Below, one piece after another: positions 9,292 to 18,776 of a DNA stretch of 64,000 nt. The stretch is taken from positions 62,001-126,000 of the forward strand of contig JALGSV010000007.1 in NCBI GenBank assembly GCA_029821755.1. Direction: 5' to 3'. The notes below the pieces were generated by a model, which was not told the origin of the DNA, did not search any database, and worked only from the letters and a program-made list of their open reading frames with translations. The number at the start of each line of letters is the position of its first letter. Position 1 is the first letter of the stretch. Position numbers and translations under genes: made by a program. The stretch is from Candidatus Zipacnadum vermilionense. GTDB taxonomy: Bacteria > Armatimonadota > Zipacnadia > Zipacnadales > Zipacnadaceae.

Positions 9292-9831
9292 CTAGCGGCC
9301 GCCCGGCTGCGCTCCAGCCGGCGGCAGCGTCTGCATCCCCGGCGATCCGCCCTCCAGCGGCGGCACGGTCATTTCTCGCGCCGGTTGCTGGGAGGCCCCC
9401 GCTGTCGCCATCGGGTCCACCTTCCACCGTCCGCCTTCCTTGACCAGCACCATCCGCAGCGTCTCCTCGGTAGGCGCGTAGGCCATCCCTGTGCCGGTCT
9501 TCAGCTTGACCGGCACATAGGCGTAGTTGCCCTTGATCTCGGCCTTACCAATCTCCATCTCAGGTATCTGGGGGTTACTGATCGGCTCGGGGTACTGGCC
9601 CTGGAGCTCGGTCTCGAGCTGGTTGGCGAGGTCGGAAGGGATCAGTTCCAGCATCGTCGGCACCTCCTGCATGGCGAAGGCCATCAGGTACTTGCGCACC
9701 ACCTGTTCCGGCCCCGGCCGCAGCAGGAAGAAGTAGGAGCTGACGATCACCGCCAGCACGATGACCCCGACGATGGCGATGATAAACTTGGCAGGGATGC
9801 GCCCGGTACGCGGGCGGGGAAGAGTGCTCAT
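9292..9831 (-). CDS. membrane-anchored protein with extracytoplasmic NTF2-like (DUF4878-type) domain
   Basis: 179 residues. There is one transmembrane helix at about residues 14-36 (KFIIAIVGVIVLAVIVSSYF). The outside domain starts with PEQVVRKYLMAFAMQEVPTMLELI and ends with VLVKEGGRWKVDP, the layout of small DUF4878/NTF2-like lipoproteins. The C-terminal 35 residues are Pro/Gly/Gln-rich. The Met at 9831 is chosen because AAGGAG lies 9 nt upstream; an extra 19 codons to 9888 have no ribosome site. First gene of the three-gene unit with the acetyltransferases. Confidence 0.75.
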   Translation of the reverse strand: MSTLPRPRTGRIPAKFIIAIVGVIVLAVIVSSYFFLLRPGPEQVVRKYLMAFAMQEVPTMLELIPSDLANQLETELQGQYPEPISNPQIPEMEIGKAEIKGNYAYVPVKLKTGTGMAYAPTEETLRMVLVKEGGRWKVDPMATAGASQQPAREMTVPPLEGGSPGMQTLPPAGAQPGGR

Positions 9832-9879
9832 CTGAGGCTCCTTACAGGCTAGTGAAGGTATACCGTATCCAACCACACA

Positions 9880-9908
9880 ATTATACAACAGTGCTGTGGG
9901 CTAGTCGA
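9880..9908 (-). promoter_or_regulatory. minus-strand promoter of the membrane protein/GNAT unit
   Basis: On the minus strand, TCGACT (9908-9903), a 17-nt spacer and a perfect TATAAT (9885-9880). The -35 hexamer lies inside a reverse copy of the intergenic repeat CACTGACAACTATCGACT also seen near 30947. The gap 9832-9960 separates divergent genes; I see no equally good plus-strand promoter in it. Confidence 0.5.
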
Positions 9909-9960
9909 TAGTCGCCAGTGTAGGGCGCCTGTCGACGGGCAATGCTGAAGGGACTTTCTC

Positions 9961-11049
9961 ATGCGTCAGCGCCTCTTTCTGGTGCTCTTGCCCGTGCTCC
10001 TGCTGAGTCTGAGCCTGCCTGGCTGCCAGGCGGCAGGGATCTCGGGCACCGTTTTCGTGGACGCCAACGATAGCGGCGCTCTCGACCCCGGCGAGCAGGC
10101 CCTGGCCGGAGTGCCGGTTTCTGACGGCCGGGAGGTCGTGGTCACTGACGCGCAAGGGCAGTACCTCCTGAAAGCCGCCCCCTCGCCCGCCCTGGTCCGC
10201 CTGACCGTCCCCACGGGCTACTGGCCCCGCGGCGACCAGTGGTTCCAGCGCGTGGCCACCGCCGGACCCCCCGTGGACTTCCCCCTGCAGGAGCGTCCCT
10301 ACCGGACCCCCTGGCGCTTCGTGCAAGTCAGCGATGTCCATTACATTGTCCCTGCCCAACCCCTGGTGCGGCGCTTCGTGGAGGAAGTCGCGGCCCTGGA
10401 CCCGCCCCCAGCGCTGGTCATCAGCACCGGCGATCTGGTCAACGACGCCGGCGGGGTCACCGATGGCGACCTCATCCGCCGCCTCTTCGCCCAGTATCTA
10501 GCCGCCCTATCCGACCTGCCAGCGCCGCTGCTGAACCTGGCGGGCAACCACGACCTGCCCGGCTACGGCGGCAAGCTGCCCCTGGACGACCCCCTCTTCG
10601 GCGCGCGCGGTTTCGAGGCGCTGGTCGGCCCCGCCTGGTACTCGCTGGACTACGCCGGGCACCACTTGGTCATGCTCCTGGCCACTCGGCGCGACCCGGA
10701 CACGGGCCAGGTGAGCGAGGGCGTCCCCGAGGAGTGCCTGCGCTGGCTGGAGAAAGACCTCGCCGTCACCCCGCGGGACCGCCCGCTGCTGCTGTTCTCG
10801 CACCAGCCGCCCAAGTCTTGGCAGGCGGCAGTAGCGCCGCTGCTGGCGGGGCGCAAGATCCTGGGCGTCTTCTGCGGTCATCACCACCGCAACAAGGTCT
10901 ACCCGATGGGCGACTGGACGGTTTTCGAGGACGGCGCCCTCTCCGGCGGCTGGTGGATGGGTTTGGGTCCGGAGAACACCCCCCGCGGCTACCGGCTGGT
11001 CACCGTGGGACCGGACGGAGTAACCAGCGAGTACAAGCAGGCACCGTGA
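9961..11049 (+). CDS. lipoprotein calcineurin-like metallophosphoesterase
   Basis: 362 residues. A lipoprotein signal (hydrophobic 5-20, lipobox LPGC at about 19-22) predicts membrane anchoring outside the cytoplasm. A beta-sandwich of the MetallophosN type follows (VFVDANDSGALDPGEQALAGV, about 30-50). The two-metal phosphoesterase domain shows all motifs in order: SDVHY, GDLVND, GNHD, FSHQPP and GHHH. The substrate is unknown; phosphoesters or glycan-linked phosphate are likely. GAAGGG lies 8 nt before the ATG. The rhamnosidase gene follows 26 nt after the stop and is probably co-transcribed. Confidence 0.92.
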   Translation: MRQRLFLVLLPVLLLSLSLPGCQAAGISGTVFVDANDSGALDPGEQALAGVPVSDGREVVVTDAQGQYLLKAAPSPALVRLTVPTGYWPRGDQWFQRVATAGPPVDFPLQERPYRTPWRFVQVSDVHYIVPAQPLVRRFVEEVAALDPPPALVISTGDLVNDAGGVTDGDLIRRLFAQYLAALSDLPAPLLNLAGNHDLPGYGGKLPLDDPLFGARGFEALVGPAWYSLDYAGHHLVMLLATRRDPDTGQVSEGVPEECLRWLEKDLAVTPRDRPLLLFSHQPPKSWQAAVAPLLAGRKILGVFCGHHHRNKVYPMGDWTVFEDGALSGGWWMGLGPENTPRGYRLVTVGPDGVTSEYKQAP

Positions 11050-11075
11050 CAGTCGTCCCACAAGCGGAGGATTTC

Positions 11076-13475
11076 ATGCGCACCACCATCACCTATGACC
11101 CCTTTGAGGACCTCGCCGTCGGCTGGCCCAGGCGCGGTAACTGGCCGGCCTCGTGGATCAGCCATCCGCGTGCCTGCGGCCCGGAGGCTGGCGTCACCGC
11201 CTATCGCCTGAGTTTCTGCCTCGCCGCCGCCGCCACCGTCCGGGTCCACGTTACTGCCGACGAGCGCTACGAGCTGTTCCTCGACGGCGAGCGCCTGGGC
11301 CGCGGCCCGGAACGCGGCGACCGCGAGAACTGGTTCTTCGAGACCCACGATCTGAACCTGGCCGCCGGCGAGCACCTCCTGGTCGCGCGCACCTGGTGGC
11401 TGGGGACGCAGCCCGGTTCACCCGCCCCGTACGCGCAGATGTCGGTACGCCCCGGCTTCCTGCTGGCCGCCGAGAACCAACCGCCGGAGCTGTGCAACAC
11501 GGGTGAGGCGGCCTGGGAAACCAAGCTCCTCAGTGGCTACGACTGGATCCCGTCGGAGATGACCTGGGGCACCGGCTGCAAGGTGCGGATCAAGGGGGTC
11601 GAGTTCGACTGGGGCTACGAGCGCGGGGAGGGGGAGGGCTGGGAGGCACCGGAGATCGTCGCCATCGCCCGTGGCGCCACTTGGGCCAATGAACACCCAC
11701 CCCTGTGGAAGTTGCGCCCGGCGACACTGCCGCCGATGCGCGAGACACCCCGGCAAGTCGGTCGCGCCCGACACGTCCAGGCCGTGGTCTCGGACGACAC
11801 CGCCGATCTGCCCGTCTCCGCCCCGGACCACCTGCCCGAGGAGGCCGCCGGCTGGGACGCCCTCCTGCGGGGCGAGTCACCTCTCATCCTTCCCCCCCAC
11901 ACCCAGCGCCGCGTCATCGTGGATCTGGGCGACTACTACTGCGCCTACCCGGAGCTGATCGCCAGCGCCGGGGCCGGAGCGCTGGTACGCGTCCAGTGGG
12001 CCGAGGGCCTCTTCGAGGATCCGGCCGCCGGGGTCAAGGGCAATCGCGACGAGATTGAGGGGAAGGTCTTCCAGGGCGTGGGGGACATCTTCGAGCCGGA
12101 CGGCGGGCAACAACGGCCATTCGAGACGCTCTGGTGGGAGTGCGGCCGCTACTTGGAGGTCTACCTCAGCACCGCCGACCAGCCGCTCACTCTCGACGCC
12201 TTCCGCCTGCGCGAGACCCACTACCCTCACGACTTCCTTGCCGACTTCGACTGCTCCGACCCCCGCCTGGCAACGGTCACGCCTTTGGCCCAGCGCGTGC
12301 TGGAGATGTGCTCGCACGAGACGTACATGGACTGCCCTTACTACGAGCAACTCCAGTATATCGGCGACACGCGGCTGCAGGCGCTGGTGACCTATGCCAC
12401 GACCGGCGACCCCCGCCTGCCCCGCAAGGCCCTGCTGATGTTCGACGCCTCCCGCCAGCTCACCGGCTTGACCCAATCCCGCTACCCCAGCCGGGTCACG
12501 CAGATCATCCCGCCTTTCAGCCTGTGGTGGGTAGCGATGATTCACGACTACGCGCTGTGGCAGGACGATCTGGAGTTTGTGGCTGAGCGGATGCGCGGGG
12601 CGCGTTGTGTGGTGGACTACTACGCCGACCTGATCAACGCCGACGGCTTGCTGGAGTCGCCGCGTGGCTGGAACTTCACTGACTGGGTGCCGGAGTGGAC
12701 CAACCAGGGCGTCCCGCCGGACGGGGAGTTCGGGATTAGTGGCGTGCTCAACGTGCAGACCGCCCTGATCCTGCGGCAGGCGGCGCAGTTAGAGGAATGG
12801 ATGGGCGAGGCGGAGCTGGCCGCCCGCAACCGGCGCTTGGCCGACACTCTAGCCACCGGGGTGCAGGGGGCCTTCTGGAGCGACAGCCGTGGGCTCCTGG
12901 CCGATGATCTGACTCACGAGCACTTCAGCGAACACAGCCAATGTCTGGCCCTACTGGCCGAGCCGCTGGGTGGGGTCCTGCCCCCCGACCGCCGCGAGGC
13001 CATGATTCAGGGCCTGTTGGAGGCCCCGGACCTGGCGCGGACGACCATCTACTTCATGCACTACCTCTTCGAGACCTACCGCCTGCTCGGCCGCGTCGAC
13101 CTTCTCATCGAGCGCCTGGGCCTGTGGTTTAAGCTGCCCGGCCTGGGCTTTCGCACCACCCTGGAGTCGCCTGAGCCCAGCCGCTCGGACTGCCACGCCT
13201 GGGGAGCGCACCCGCTGTTCCACTACCTCGCGACGATCCTCGGCCTCCGCCCCGCCGAGCCCGGCTTCCGCTCGGTGTTCCTGCAGCCGCAATTGGGTCC
13301 CCTGACCGGGGCACGCGGGGCCATGCCCCATCCGCGGGGGGAGATTCGGATAGAGGTCAGCCGGGAGGAGGGGGAGCTGCGTGGGGAGGTCCAGCTTCCG
13401 GAGGGAGTGACCGGGCAGTTGCTGTGGGAGGGGGAGACCCGGAGTCTGGCGGGAGGGGAGCCAGTGTTCCTCTAG
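11076..13475 (+). CDS. alpha-L-rhamnosidase-like glycoside hydrolase (GH78)
   Basis: 799 residues with no signal peptide, so probably cytoplasmic. An N-terminal beta-sandwich (about 30-160, with VHVTADERYELFLDGERLGRG) and a second one (about 280-390) precede an alpha/alpha six-barrel. The GH78 acidic motif is present as DCPYYEQLQYIGDTRLQ (about 420-436), holding the Asp, Glu and Asp used as general acid and water-binding residues. A C-terminal beta-sandwich ends the protein. GCGGAGG lies 6 nt before the ATG, which fixes the start. Family members release L-rhamnose from glycans or glycosides. Confidence 0.9.
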   Translation: MRTTITYDPFEDLAVGWPRRGNWPASWISHPRACGPEAGVTAYRLSFCLAAAATVRVHVTADERYELFLDGERLGRGPERGDRENWFFETHDLNLAAGEHLLVARTWWLGTQPGSPAPYAQMSVRPGFLLAAENQPPELCNTGEAAWETKLLSGYDWIPSEMTWGTGCKVRIKGVEFDWGYERGEGEGWEAPEIVAIARGATWANEHPPLWKLRPATLPPMRETPRQVGRARHVQAVVSDDTADLPVSAPDHLPEEAAGWDALLRGESPLILPPHTQRRVIVDLGDYYCAYPELIASAGAGALVRVQWAEGLFEDPAAGVKGNRDEIEGKVFQGVGDIFEPDGGQQRPFETLWWECGRYLEVYLSTADQPLTLDAFRLRETHYPHDFLADFDCSDPRLATVTPLAQRVLEMCSHETYMDCPYYEQLQYIGDTRLQALVTYATTGDPRLPRKALLMFDASRQLTGLTQSRYPSRVTQIIPPFSLWWVAMIHDYALWQDDLEFVAERMRGARCVVDYYADLINADGLLESPRGWNFTDWVPEWTNQGVPPDGEFGISGVLNVQTALILRQAAQLEEWMGEAELAARNRRLADTLATGVQGAFWSDSRGLLADDLTHEHFSEHSQCLALLAEPLGGVLPPDRREAMIQGLLEAPDLARTTIYFMHYLFETYRLLGRVDLLIERLGLWFKLPGLGFRTTLESPEPSRSDCHAWGAHPLFHYLATILGLRPAEPGFRSVFLQPQLGPLTGARGAMPHPRGEIRIEVSREEGELRGEVQLPEGVTGQLLWEGETRSLAGGEPVFL

Positions 13476-13543
13476 GGGCGTGGTTCATATCGGTGCTGTG
13501 GCTTTGCACTGGTGCCCTTGCCGAGGCCGTGGCGGCCCCGCCT

Positions 13544-14662
13544 TCAGAGGCAAGCGTCGTACAGCGCCGCAGTCTGGGCCAGCATGTCCTCTATGCGGTA
13601 TCGTCCGGCCACGATCTCGTGCGCGCGGGCGGCGCGGCGAGCGGCCTCTCCCGGGTGATCGAAGGCCTCGCTGATCGCCGCAGGCAGATCGCTCGGCTCC
13701 ACCAGCCATCCGGTTCCGGGCGCAACGGTCTCCTCCACCCCCGGCGCACGGCGCGCCACCACCGGCGTGTGCGCGGCCATCGCCTCCAGCAGACTGTAGG
13801 AGCAGCCCTCATAGCGCGAGGTCATGACGAAGAGGTCCGCCGCGCCCAACAGTGCCGGCACATCCTCCCGCTCCCCCAGCAGCGTCACCACCTCCCGCAG
13901 CCCCAGCGCCGCGATCATGTGCTCCAGCATGGTCTGGTCGGGGCCCTCCCCGGCGATCAGACAGCGCAGGCGCGGGCGGGTACGGCGCACTGCTGCCACC
14001 GCCCGCAACAAGGTCGGGTAGTCCTTCTGCGCCCGCAGTCCCCCGACCGCCAGCAGCAGCTCCGCCTCCGCCTCCACTCCCAGTCGCTCCCGGTACGCTC
14101 GCCCGGGCAGCTCCGCATAAAGCTGCACGTCCACCCCGTTGCGGATGACCGCCAGCTTCTCCGGTAGACACAGGCGCACGGCTAGCGCTATCTGCCGCTC
14201 GGCCTCGCTGACGCATATTACGTACCGGCACCAGTGTGCCGCCGTGCGCTCGAGGCGCGCATACAGCCGCCGCCGGGAAGGGGAGGTGGGCATCTGGAAG
14301 GAGAAGACGTGGGGGGTGTGCACCGACGGGATTCCCAGGCGATAGGCCGCCCGCCGCCCCAGGATGCCGGCCTTGCTGGAGTGGGTGTGCACTAGGGCCG
14401 GGCGCGCGTCGCGCATGACCTGCAGCAGACGGCGGTACGCCCGCCAGTCGTGCGGCGGACGGATGGAACGGCGCATGTCTACCCGCTCCACCGGCCAGCG
14501 CAGCCCCGCTATCCAGTGCTCATCGGCCCGCCGCAGCGACAGCACTGCCATCTGGCTGTACCGTTTCGGGTCCAGCCCCTCCAGCAAGTCGCCCAGGTGC
14601 TGCGCAATCCCGGCCTGCGCCGCCTCGGTGACCTGCATGATGAGGGGAGGGGAGGGAGTCAT
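13544..14662 (-). CDS. glycosyltransferase family 4 (GT-B fold)
   Basis: 372 residues. The N-terminal acceptor domain includes HTHSSKAGILGRRAAYRLG. The C-terminal donor domain shows LLAVGGLRAQKDYPTLLRA and the retaining GT4 signature TSRYEGCSYSLLEAMA, with the E-x7-E spacing. It probably transfers a sugar from a nucleotide donor during surface glycan assembly. It lies last in the minus-strand cluster, separated from the flippase gene by a large inverted repeat. It converges on the rhamnosidase gene, leaving 68 nt between the stops. Confidence 0.92.
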   Translation of the reverse strand: MTPSPPLIMQVTEAAQAGIAQHLGDLLEGLDPKRYSQMAVLSLRRADEHWIAGLRWPVERVDMRRSIRPPHDWRAYRRLLQVMRDARPALVHTHSSKAGILGRRAAYRLGIPSVHTPHVFSFQMPTSPSRRRLYARLERTAAHWCRYVICVSEAERQIALAVRLCLPEKLAVIRNGVDVQLYAELPGRAYRERLGVEAEAELLLAVGGLRAQKDYPTLLRAVAAVRRTRPRLRCLIAGEGPDQTMLEHMIAALGLREVVTLLGEREDVPALLGAADLFVMTSRYEGCSYSLLEAMAAHTPVVARRAPGVEETVAPGTGWLVEPSDLPAAISEAFDHPGEAARRAARAHEIVAGRYRIEDMLAQTAALYDACL

Positions 14663-14684
14663 AGGGATGTGCTCGACGGTCGAG

Positions 14685-14759
14685 TGTAGGGCGGGGCTAC
14701 GTCCCCCGCCGTCCGCCCCGGCAGAACCGCGCGGCGGGGGACGTAGCCCCCGCCCTACA
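14685..14759. repeat. large inverted repeat (27-bp arms)
   Basis: The left arm, starting TGTAGGGCGGGGCTACGT, is matched by a right arm ending ACGTAGCCCCCGCCCTACA, with a spacer of about 21 nt. The arms match over about 27 bp with one single-base slip. It lies between the flippase stop and the next GT4 start, so the transcript could form a strong hairpin there. Confidence 0.85.
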
Positions 14760-14771
14760 GCTCAACGCGGC

Positions 14772-16424
14772 TTACTTCCCCCGCCGCAATCGCTTCACCT
14801 TGTGCCGCGCCCACTCCCAGACCTTGCCGACCTCCTCGATGCGCAGCAGTGCCGCCATCGTCAGGTAGACTAGCACTCCCGCCGCGCTCGCGACCAGCAA
14901 GAGCACCACCAGGCTCAGCTTGCCGGGCATCTGCGCCTCCAGCGCCGCGGCCATCTGTCCGGCCACCCACCAGACCACCCCGCCCATGACCGCGCTGGAC
15001 AGCAGCAGCTTGCCGATGAACGGCCAGACCTCCCGCGCCGGCACACGCTCCAGCCGCGGCCGCAGCTTCAGGTAGAGCGTGATCACCTTACCGGTCTTGC
15101 TCATCGGGTAAGCCAGGGCCACCGCCGCCAGGCCCAGCGGCGTATACAGGCCGCCCACGATGGACATGGTCAGGTGTCCTAAGGCCCACAGGGCGCCCAC
15201 CCAGTTCGGCGTCCAGGTGTCCTTCATGGCGAAGTACCACTTGTTGATGCTGCCCTCCACCGAGTAGAAGAACAGCCCGGAAGCGTAGCACATCAGCGCC
15301 AGGGCTACCTGGGGTAGGGTGGCCGTCTCGAACTTCCCGGAGTTGTAGATCAGATCGCACAGCGGGTACGCCAGCAGAATCAGGCCTACCGACACCGGGA
15401 CGAAGAGGAAGGCCAGGGCGCGGGTCATCCCCAGCAGGGATTCGGATAGGCGCCGCCGGTTACCGGCCACCGCCCACTCCGAGACGTAAGGGAAGACCAC
15501 CAGGCTCACGGCGAGCGGCAGGATCATGATACCGGCGTCACTGAGCCGCCGCCCGTAGTCCAGGGCGGTATACATGCCCTCGCCCAGGCTGTTGCAGACG
15601 CGCCCGTCCACGATGGGGCGGGCCATGCTGATCAGCAGCCCCATCACGATGGGCGGCATCAGGGCGAGCATGGTGGTCACGCCCGCCGTGCCGCGCACGT
15701 TCAGCGACAGCTTGAGCATCCGCAGCTTGGACCACAGCCCCGGCAGCATGATCAGCAGGCGTGCCGTGGCCCCGGTCAGCACGCCCGCGCCGGCGGCCAG
15801 GATGGCGTGGGGGTTGTCGGGGTGCCACAGGAACTCCACCCCCACAAACAGCACCGCCGTCACCAGGACATTGTAGGAGGCCTCGGCGAAGGCGGGCAGG
15901 GTGAAACGCTTGTAGGCGTGCAGCGTCAACTCCGGCACCAGCGAGAGGCTATAGAGCACCAGGGCCGGGGCCATTACCCACAGCAGCAGCACCCCTAGCG
16001 CCATGATCTGGGGATCGGCCACCAGCTCTGGCCACAGCACCCGCAGAATGGTCCGGGCGAAGACCATCAGCCCTACGGCGACCACGGTAAGGAACACAAA
16101 GGCCATCGTGGACACCGTCCCCGTCAGCCGCCACGCTTGACCCTCGCCTTCCTCGCGCTGCTTGATGAATTCCGGCAGGTAGGTGGGGCGCAGCAGTTGT
16201 TCGGCGTCCGTCCACAGGTTAGTGATAATGCCGCCGTGGACCTGCTTGAAAACGTCCGTGGTTGCTGTGGCGCCGAAGTAGTGCGCTAGCAGGATCTCCT
16301 TGATCATGCCCACGAACTTGCGGACAAAGAGGAAGGCAGCTACAACCACGGCAAAGAAAGCCATCTGGGCGCCGGAGCCGTCGCCGGAGAGGGGGGAGTC
16401 TTCGGTCAGTAATCCATCATCCAT
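14772..16424 (-). CDS. MurJ/MviN-like lipid-linked oligosaccharide flippase
   Basis: 550 residues with about 13-14 membrane helices. The MATE/MVF-type N-terminus reads LFVRKFVGMIKEILLAHYFGATATTDVF, followed by LRPTYLPEFIKQ. Family members flip undecaprenyl-linked glycans (lipid II or other repeat units) across the membrane. Its place among five glycosyltransferases argues for a role with a cluster-specific lipid-linked glycan and not with lipid II, but that is inference. The start codon overlaps the preceding stop as TAATG (16426-16422), so it is translationally coupled to the GT4 gene. Confidence 0.88.
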   Translation of the reverse strand: MDDGLLTEDSPLSGDGSGAQMAFFAVVVAAFLFVRKFVGMIKEILLAHYFGATATTDVFKQVHGGIITNLWTDAEQLLRPTYLPEFIKQREEGEGQAWRLTGTVSTMAFVFLTVVAVGLMVFARTILRVLWPELVADPQIMALGVLLLWVMAPALVLYSLSLVPELTLHAYKRFTLPAFAEASYNVLVTAVLFVGVEFLWHPDNPHAILAAGAGVLTGATARLLIMLPGLWSKLRMLKLSLNVRGTAGVTTMLALMPPIVMGLLISMARPIVDGRVCNSLGEGMYTALDYGRRLSDAGIMILPLAVSLVVFPYVSEWAVAGNRRRLSESLLGMTRALAFLFVPVSVGLILLAYPLCDLIYNSGKFETATLPQVALALMCYASGLFFYSVEGSINKWYFAMKDTWTPNWVGALWALGHLTMSIVGGLYTPLGLAAVALAYPMSKTGKVITLYLKLRPRLERVPAREVWPFIGKLLLSSAVMGGVVWWVAGQMAAALEAQMPGKLSLVVLLLVASAAGVLVYLTMAALLRIEEVGKVWEWARHKVKRLRRGK

Positions 16425-17668
16425 TACAGGGCGGCCTCCAGCAATTCGGCCATGCGGGCCACGGAGCGGTCTAGGCGGAAGCGCCGCTCCACCCGCTCGC
16501 GGCCGAGCTGGGCCACGACGGCTCGCAATTCCTCGTCGTACAACATGCGCTCCAGTTGATCTGCCAGGTCCTGCGGATCCCCCGGCTTGACCAGCAGCCC
16601 CGTCTGCTCCTCCTCGATTAGCTCCGGCAGTGCGCACACCTTGGTTGCCACCGTCGGCACCCCGCAGGCCAACGCCTCCAGCAGCACGTTGGGCAGGCCG
16701 TCCCGGTCCCCGTCGGAGGCGATCACACAGGCCAGGGCGAAGACATCCGCTTCCGCGTACGCCGCTCGCACCTGCGCCGCCGACTGCGTCCCGCGCCACT
16801 CCACCAAGTCCTGCAGGCCCAGCCCCGTGGACAGGCTCATCAGGTCCGCCTTCTCCGGCCCTTCCCCGATGATCACCAGCTTGAACTCCGCCCCGCGCGA
16901 GCGCAGGATCCCCGCCGCTCGCAGCAGGATGGGGAAGCCCTTCTTTTCCACCAGCCGCCCCACCGACAGGATCACCGGTACATGCCGCCCGACCCGGGGC
17001 GTGGGCCGGTAGCGGTCCACGTCCAGCCCGTGGTAGACCAGGTGCAGCTTTCCCGCGCAGGTGAGGGGATGCTGTCGCGCCAGGGCCTCCATCCCATACG
17101 CGGTGCAGACAGCCACGAATTCCGCCTCGGGCAGCTTCACCTCCATCAGATGCGCCTCGTCGGTGAAGATGTCGCGGGCGTGGGCGGAGAAGGAGAAGCC
17201 CACGCCTAGGATCTCCGCCAGCAGCAGCCCGATGGTAGCCGGTTGGGAGGCGAAATGCGCGTGGACATGCCGCACCCCGCGGGGCAGCCGTAACGCGAAG
17301 TAGCCCGCCGTGAATAGCGCCGAAAGGACCTCCCGGACCAGTCGCGGCCGGCGGAGGGCCTGTCCCAGCGCCAGTCGCATCGCGCAGACCCACCCGCCCG
17401 GTGCCCGCAGCAAGAGCGCCAGGCCGATCAGCCCCGCCCTCAGCCCCAGCCGCCCCGGCCGGAAGACTGCCTCCTCCACCAGGGCCTGCGCCTGCTCGGA
17501 GTAGGCCTCCGGCTGTCGCCCCCGGCGTAGGGCGGCAGGGACAATCCGCAGGCCGTGCCTCTCGCGCAGGCCCTGCATCTCCCGCAGGATAAAGGTCTCG
17601 CTCACCGAAGGGAACTCGTCGACGAGGTAGACGATCTTAGGGGCCGCGCGCAATGTCCTATCCAGCAC
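16424..17668 (-). CDS. glycosyltransferase family 4
   Basis: 414 residues, GT-B fold. The N-terminal domain begins KIVYLVDEFPSVSETFILREM, a form common in colanic-acid-type and exosortase-associated transferases. The donor domain holds VILSVGRLVEKKGFPILLRA, then DGLPNVLLEALACGVPTVAT with the E-x7-E glutamates. The middle motif HVHAHFASQPA with FSAHARDIF fits the WcaL-type branch. The gene overlaps the upstream GT4 gene by 11 nt and the downstream flippase by 1 nt. Sugar specificity cannot be read from the sequence. Confidence 0.92.
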   Translation of the reverse strand: MLDRTLRAAPKIVYLVDEFPSVSETFILREMQGLRERHGLRIVPAALRRGRQPEAYSEQAQALVEEAVFRPGRLGLRAGLIGLALLLRAPGGWVCAMRLALGQALRRPRLVREVLSALFTAGYFALRLPRGVRHVHAHFASQPATIGLLLAEILGVGFSFSAHARDIFTDEAHLMEVKLPEAEFVAVCTAYGMEALARQHPLTCAGKLHLVYHGLDVDRYRPTPRVGRHVPVILSVGRLVEKKGFPILLRAAGILRSRGAEFKLVIIGEGPEKADLMSLSTGLGLQDLVEWRGTQSAAQVRAAYAEADVFALACVIASDGDRDGLPNVLLEALACGVPTVATKVCALPELIEEEQTGLLVKPGDPQDLADQLERMLYDEELRAVVAQLGRERVERRFRLDRSVARMAELLEAAL

Positions 17669-18776
17669 CTAGTACCTCCCGGTAGACCTCCAACAGCCCC
17701 TCCACATGCCTCGCCCAGGTAAACCCCGCCGCATGGGCCTGCCCGCGCTGGGCCAACTCGCGGCGGGCGGCTTCGTCCTGCAGCAGCTCCAGAACCACGC
17801 GAGCTGACTCCGTCTGATCCTCCGGATCCACCACTACCGCCCCCGGCCCGGAGATCTCCGGCAGCGCTCCCCGGTTCGAGACCACCGTCGCCGCCGCGCA
17901 GGCCATGGCTTCTAGCGGCGGAATCCCGAACCCCTCATACCAGGACAACTGTAGGTACAAGTCGGTTCCACTATACAGCGCGGGAAGGTCCTCCGGGGGT
18001 ACGTACCCCAGGAATTTCACCCGCGAAGGCGGTAAATCCTCCAGCGCCTGCCGCCAGGGCCGCTGATCTCCCCAGCCCTCACTCCCGGCGACCACCAACT
18101 GGTGCGGCACCTCCCCGGCGATTCGTCCGTAGATCTGCAGCAGCCCGGCCAAGTTTTTCTTGGGCTCCAGGTTGCCCACGGTCAGTAAGTACGGCCCAGC
18201 CAGGCCGTACTTCGTCCGTACTCGCTCCTGCTCCGCCTCCGGGGCCCGCCCGAAGCGCCCCTCCACGCCCCACGGCAGCACTCGCACCTTCCCCCCGTCC
18301 ACCCCCGGCCAGGCCGCCACCGCCTCCCCGACCGTTGCCGAGGGCGTCACCACCCGCGTTGCCCGGCGCATCGCTCGCGGCATCACTAGCCCAAAGTGCC
18401 ACACATTCCCCCGCTTGCACCACTCCGGGTGCGTCAGCGCCAGCAAGTCATGCACGGTCAGCACGCTCTTCCCTCGCCAACGCAGCGGCATGACATACGC
18501 CGGGCAATGCAGCAGTCCCACTCTCGCCCTCCGCGCCACCCCGGGCAGGCACCCCTGCTCCCACAACACTCGTGCCAGCCGACTGCGCCCGCTAATCGGG
18601 GCCCGGTAGACGGTACCGGCCTCGCCCTCTCGTCGCTCCTCCCCATACCCCCTCGACACAAACCTCACTAGCTCCTCCCCCAGCGCCGCGGCCAGCGCCC
18701 GCCCCGCCTGGTCGACAGTAACCTGCACCCCGGAGTAGGGCGCTTGCAGCGCCAAGGCGTCATACCCTATCCGCAT
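17658..18776 (-). CDS. glycosyltransferase family 4
   Basis: 372 residues. It starts MRIGYDALALQAPYSGVQ, a typical GT4 opening, and has VLTVHDLLALTHPEW at about 105. The donor site shows LLTVGNLEPKKNLAGLLQIY and the signature SWYEGFGIPPLEAMACAAATV with the catalytic-type glutamate pair. The ATG lies inside the last codons of the upstream GT4 (10-nt overlap), so the pair is coupled. The reading frame stays open upstream but has no further plausible start. Predicted cytoplasmic transferase acting on a lipid-linked acceptor. Confidence 0.92.
   Translation of the reverse strand: MRIGYDALALQAPYSGVQVTVDQAGRALAAALGEELVRFVSRGYGEERREGEAGTVYRAPISGRSRLARVLWEQGCLPGVARRARVGLLHCPAYVMPLRWRGKSVLTVHDLLALTHPEWCKRGNVWHFGLVMPRAMRRATRVVTPSATVGEAVAAWPGVDGGKVRVLPWGVEGRFGRAPEAEQERVRTKYGLAGPYLLTVGNLEPKKNLAGLLQIYGRIAGEVPHQLVVAGSEGWGDQRPWRQALEDLPPSRVKFLGYVPPEDLPALYSGTDLYLQLSWYEGFGIPPLEAMACAAATVVSNRGALPEISGPGAVVVDPEDQTESARVVLELLQDEAARRELAQRGQAHAAGFTWARHVEGLLEVYREVLGAG

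Noticed and set aside
10239-13475. 1078-codon frame as one fused protein
   Set aside because: The first 280 codons overlap the phosphoesterase gene in another frame; GCGGAGG before 11076 marks the real start.
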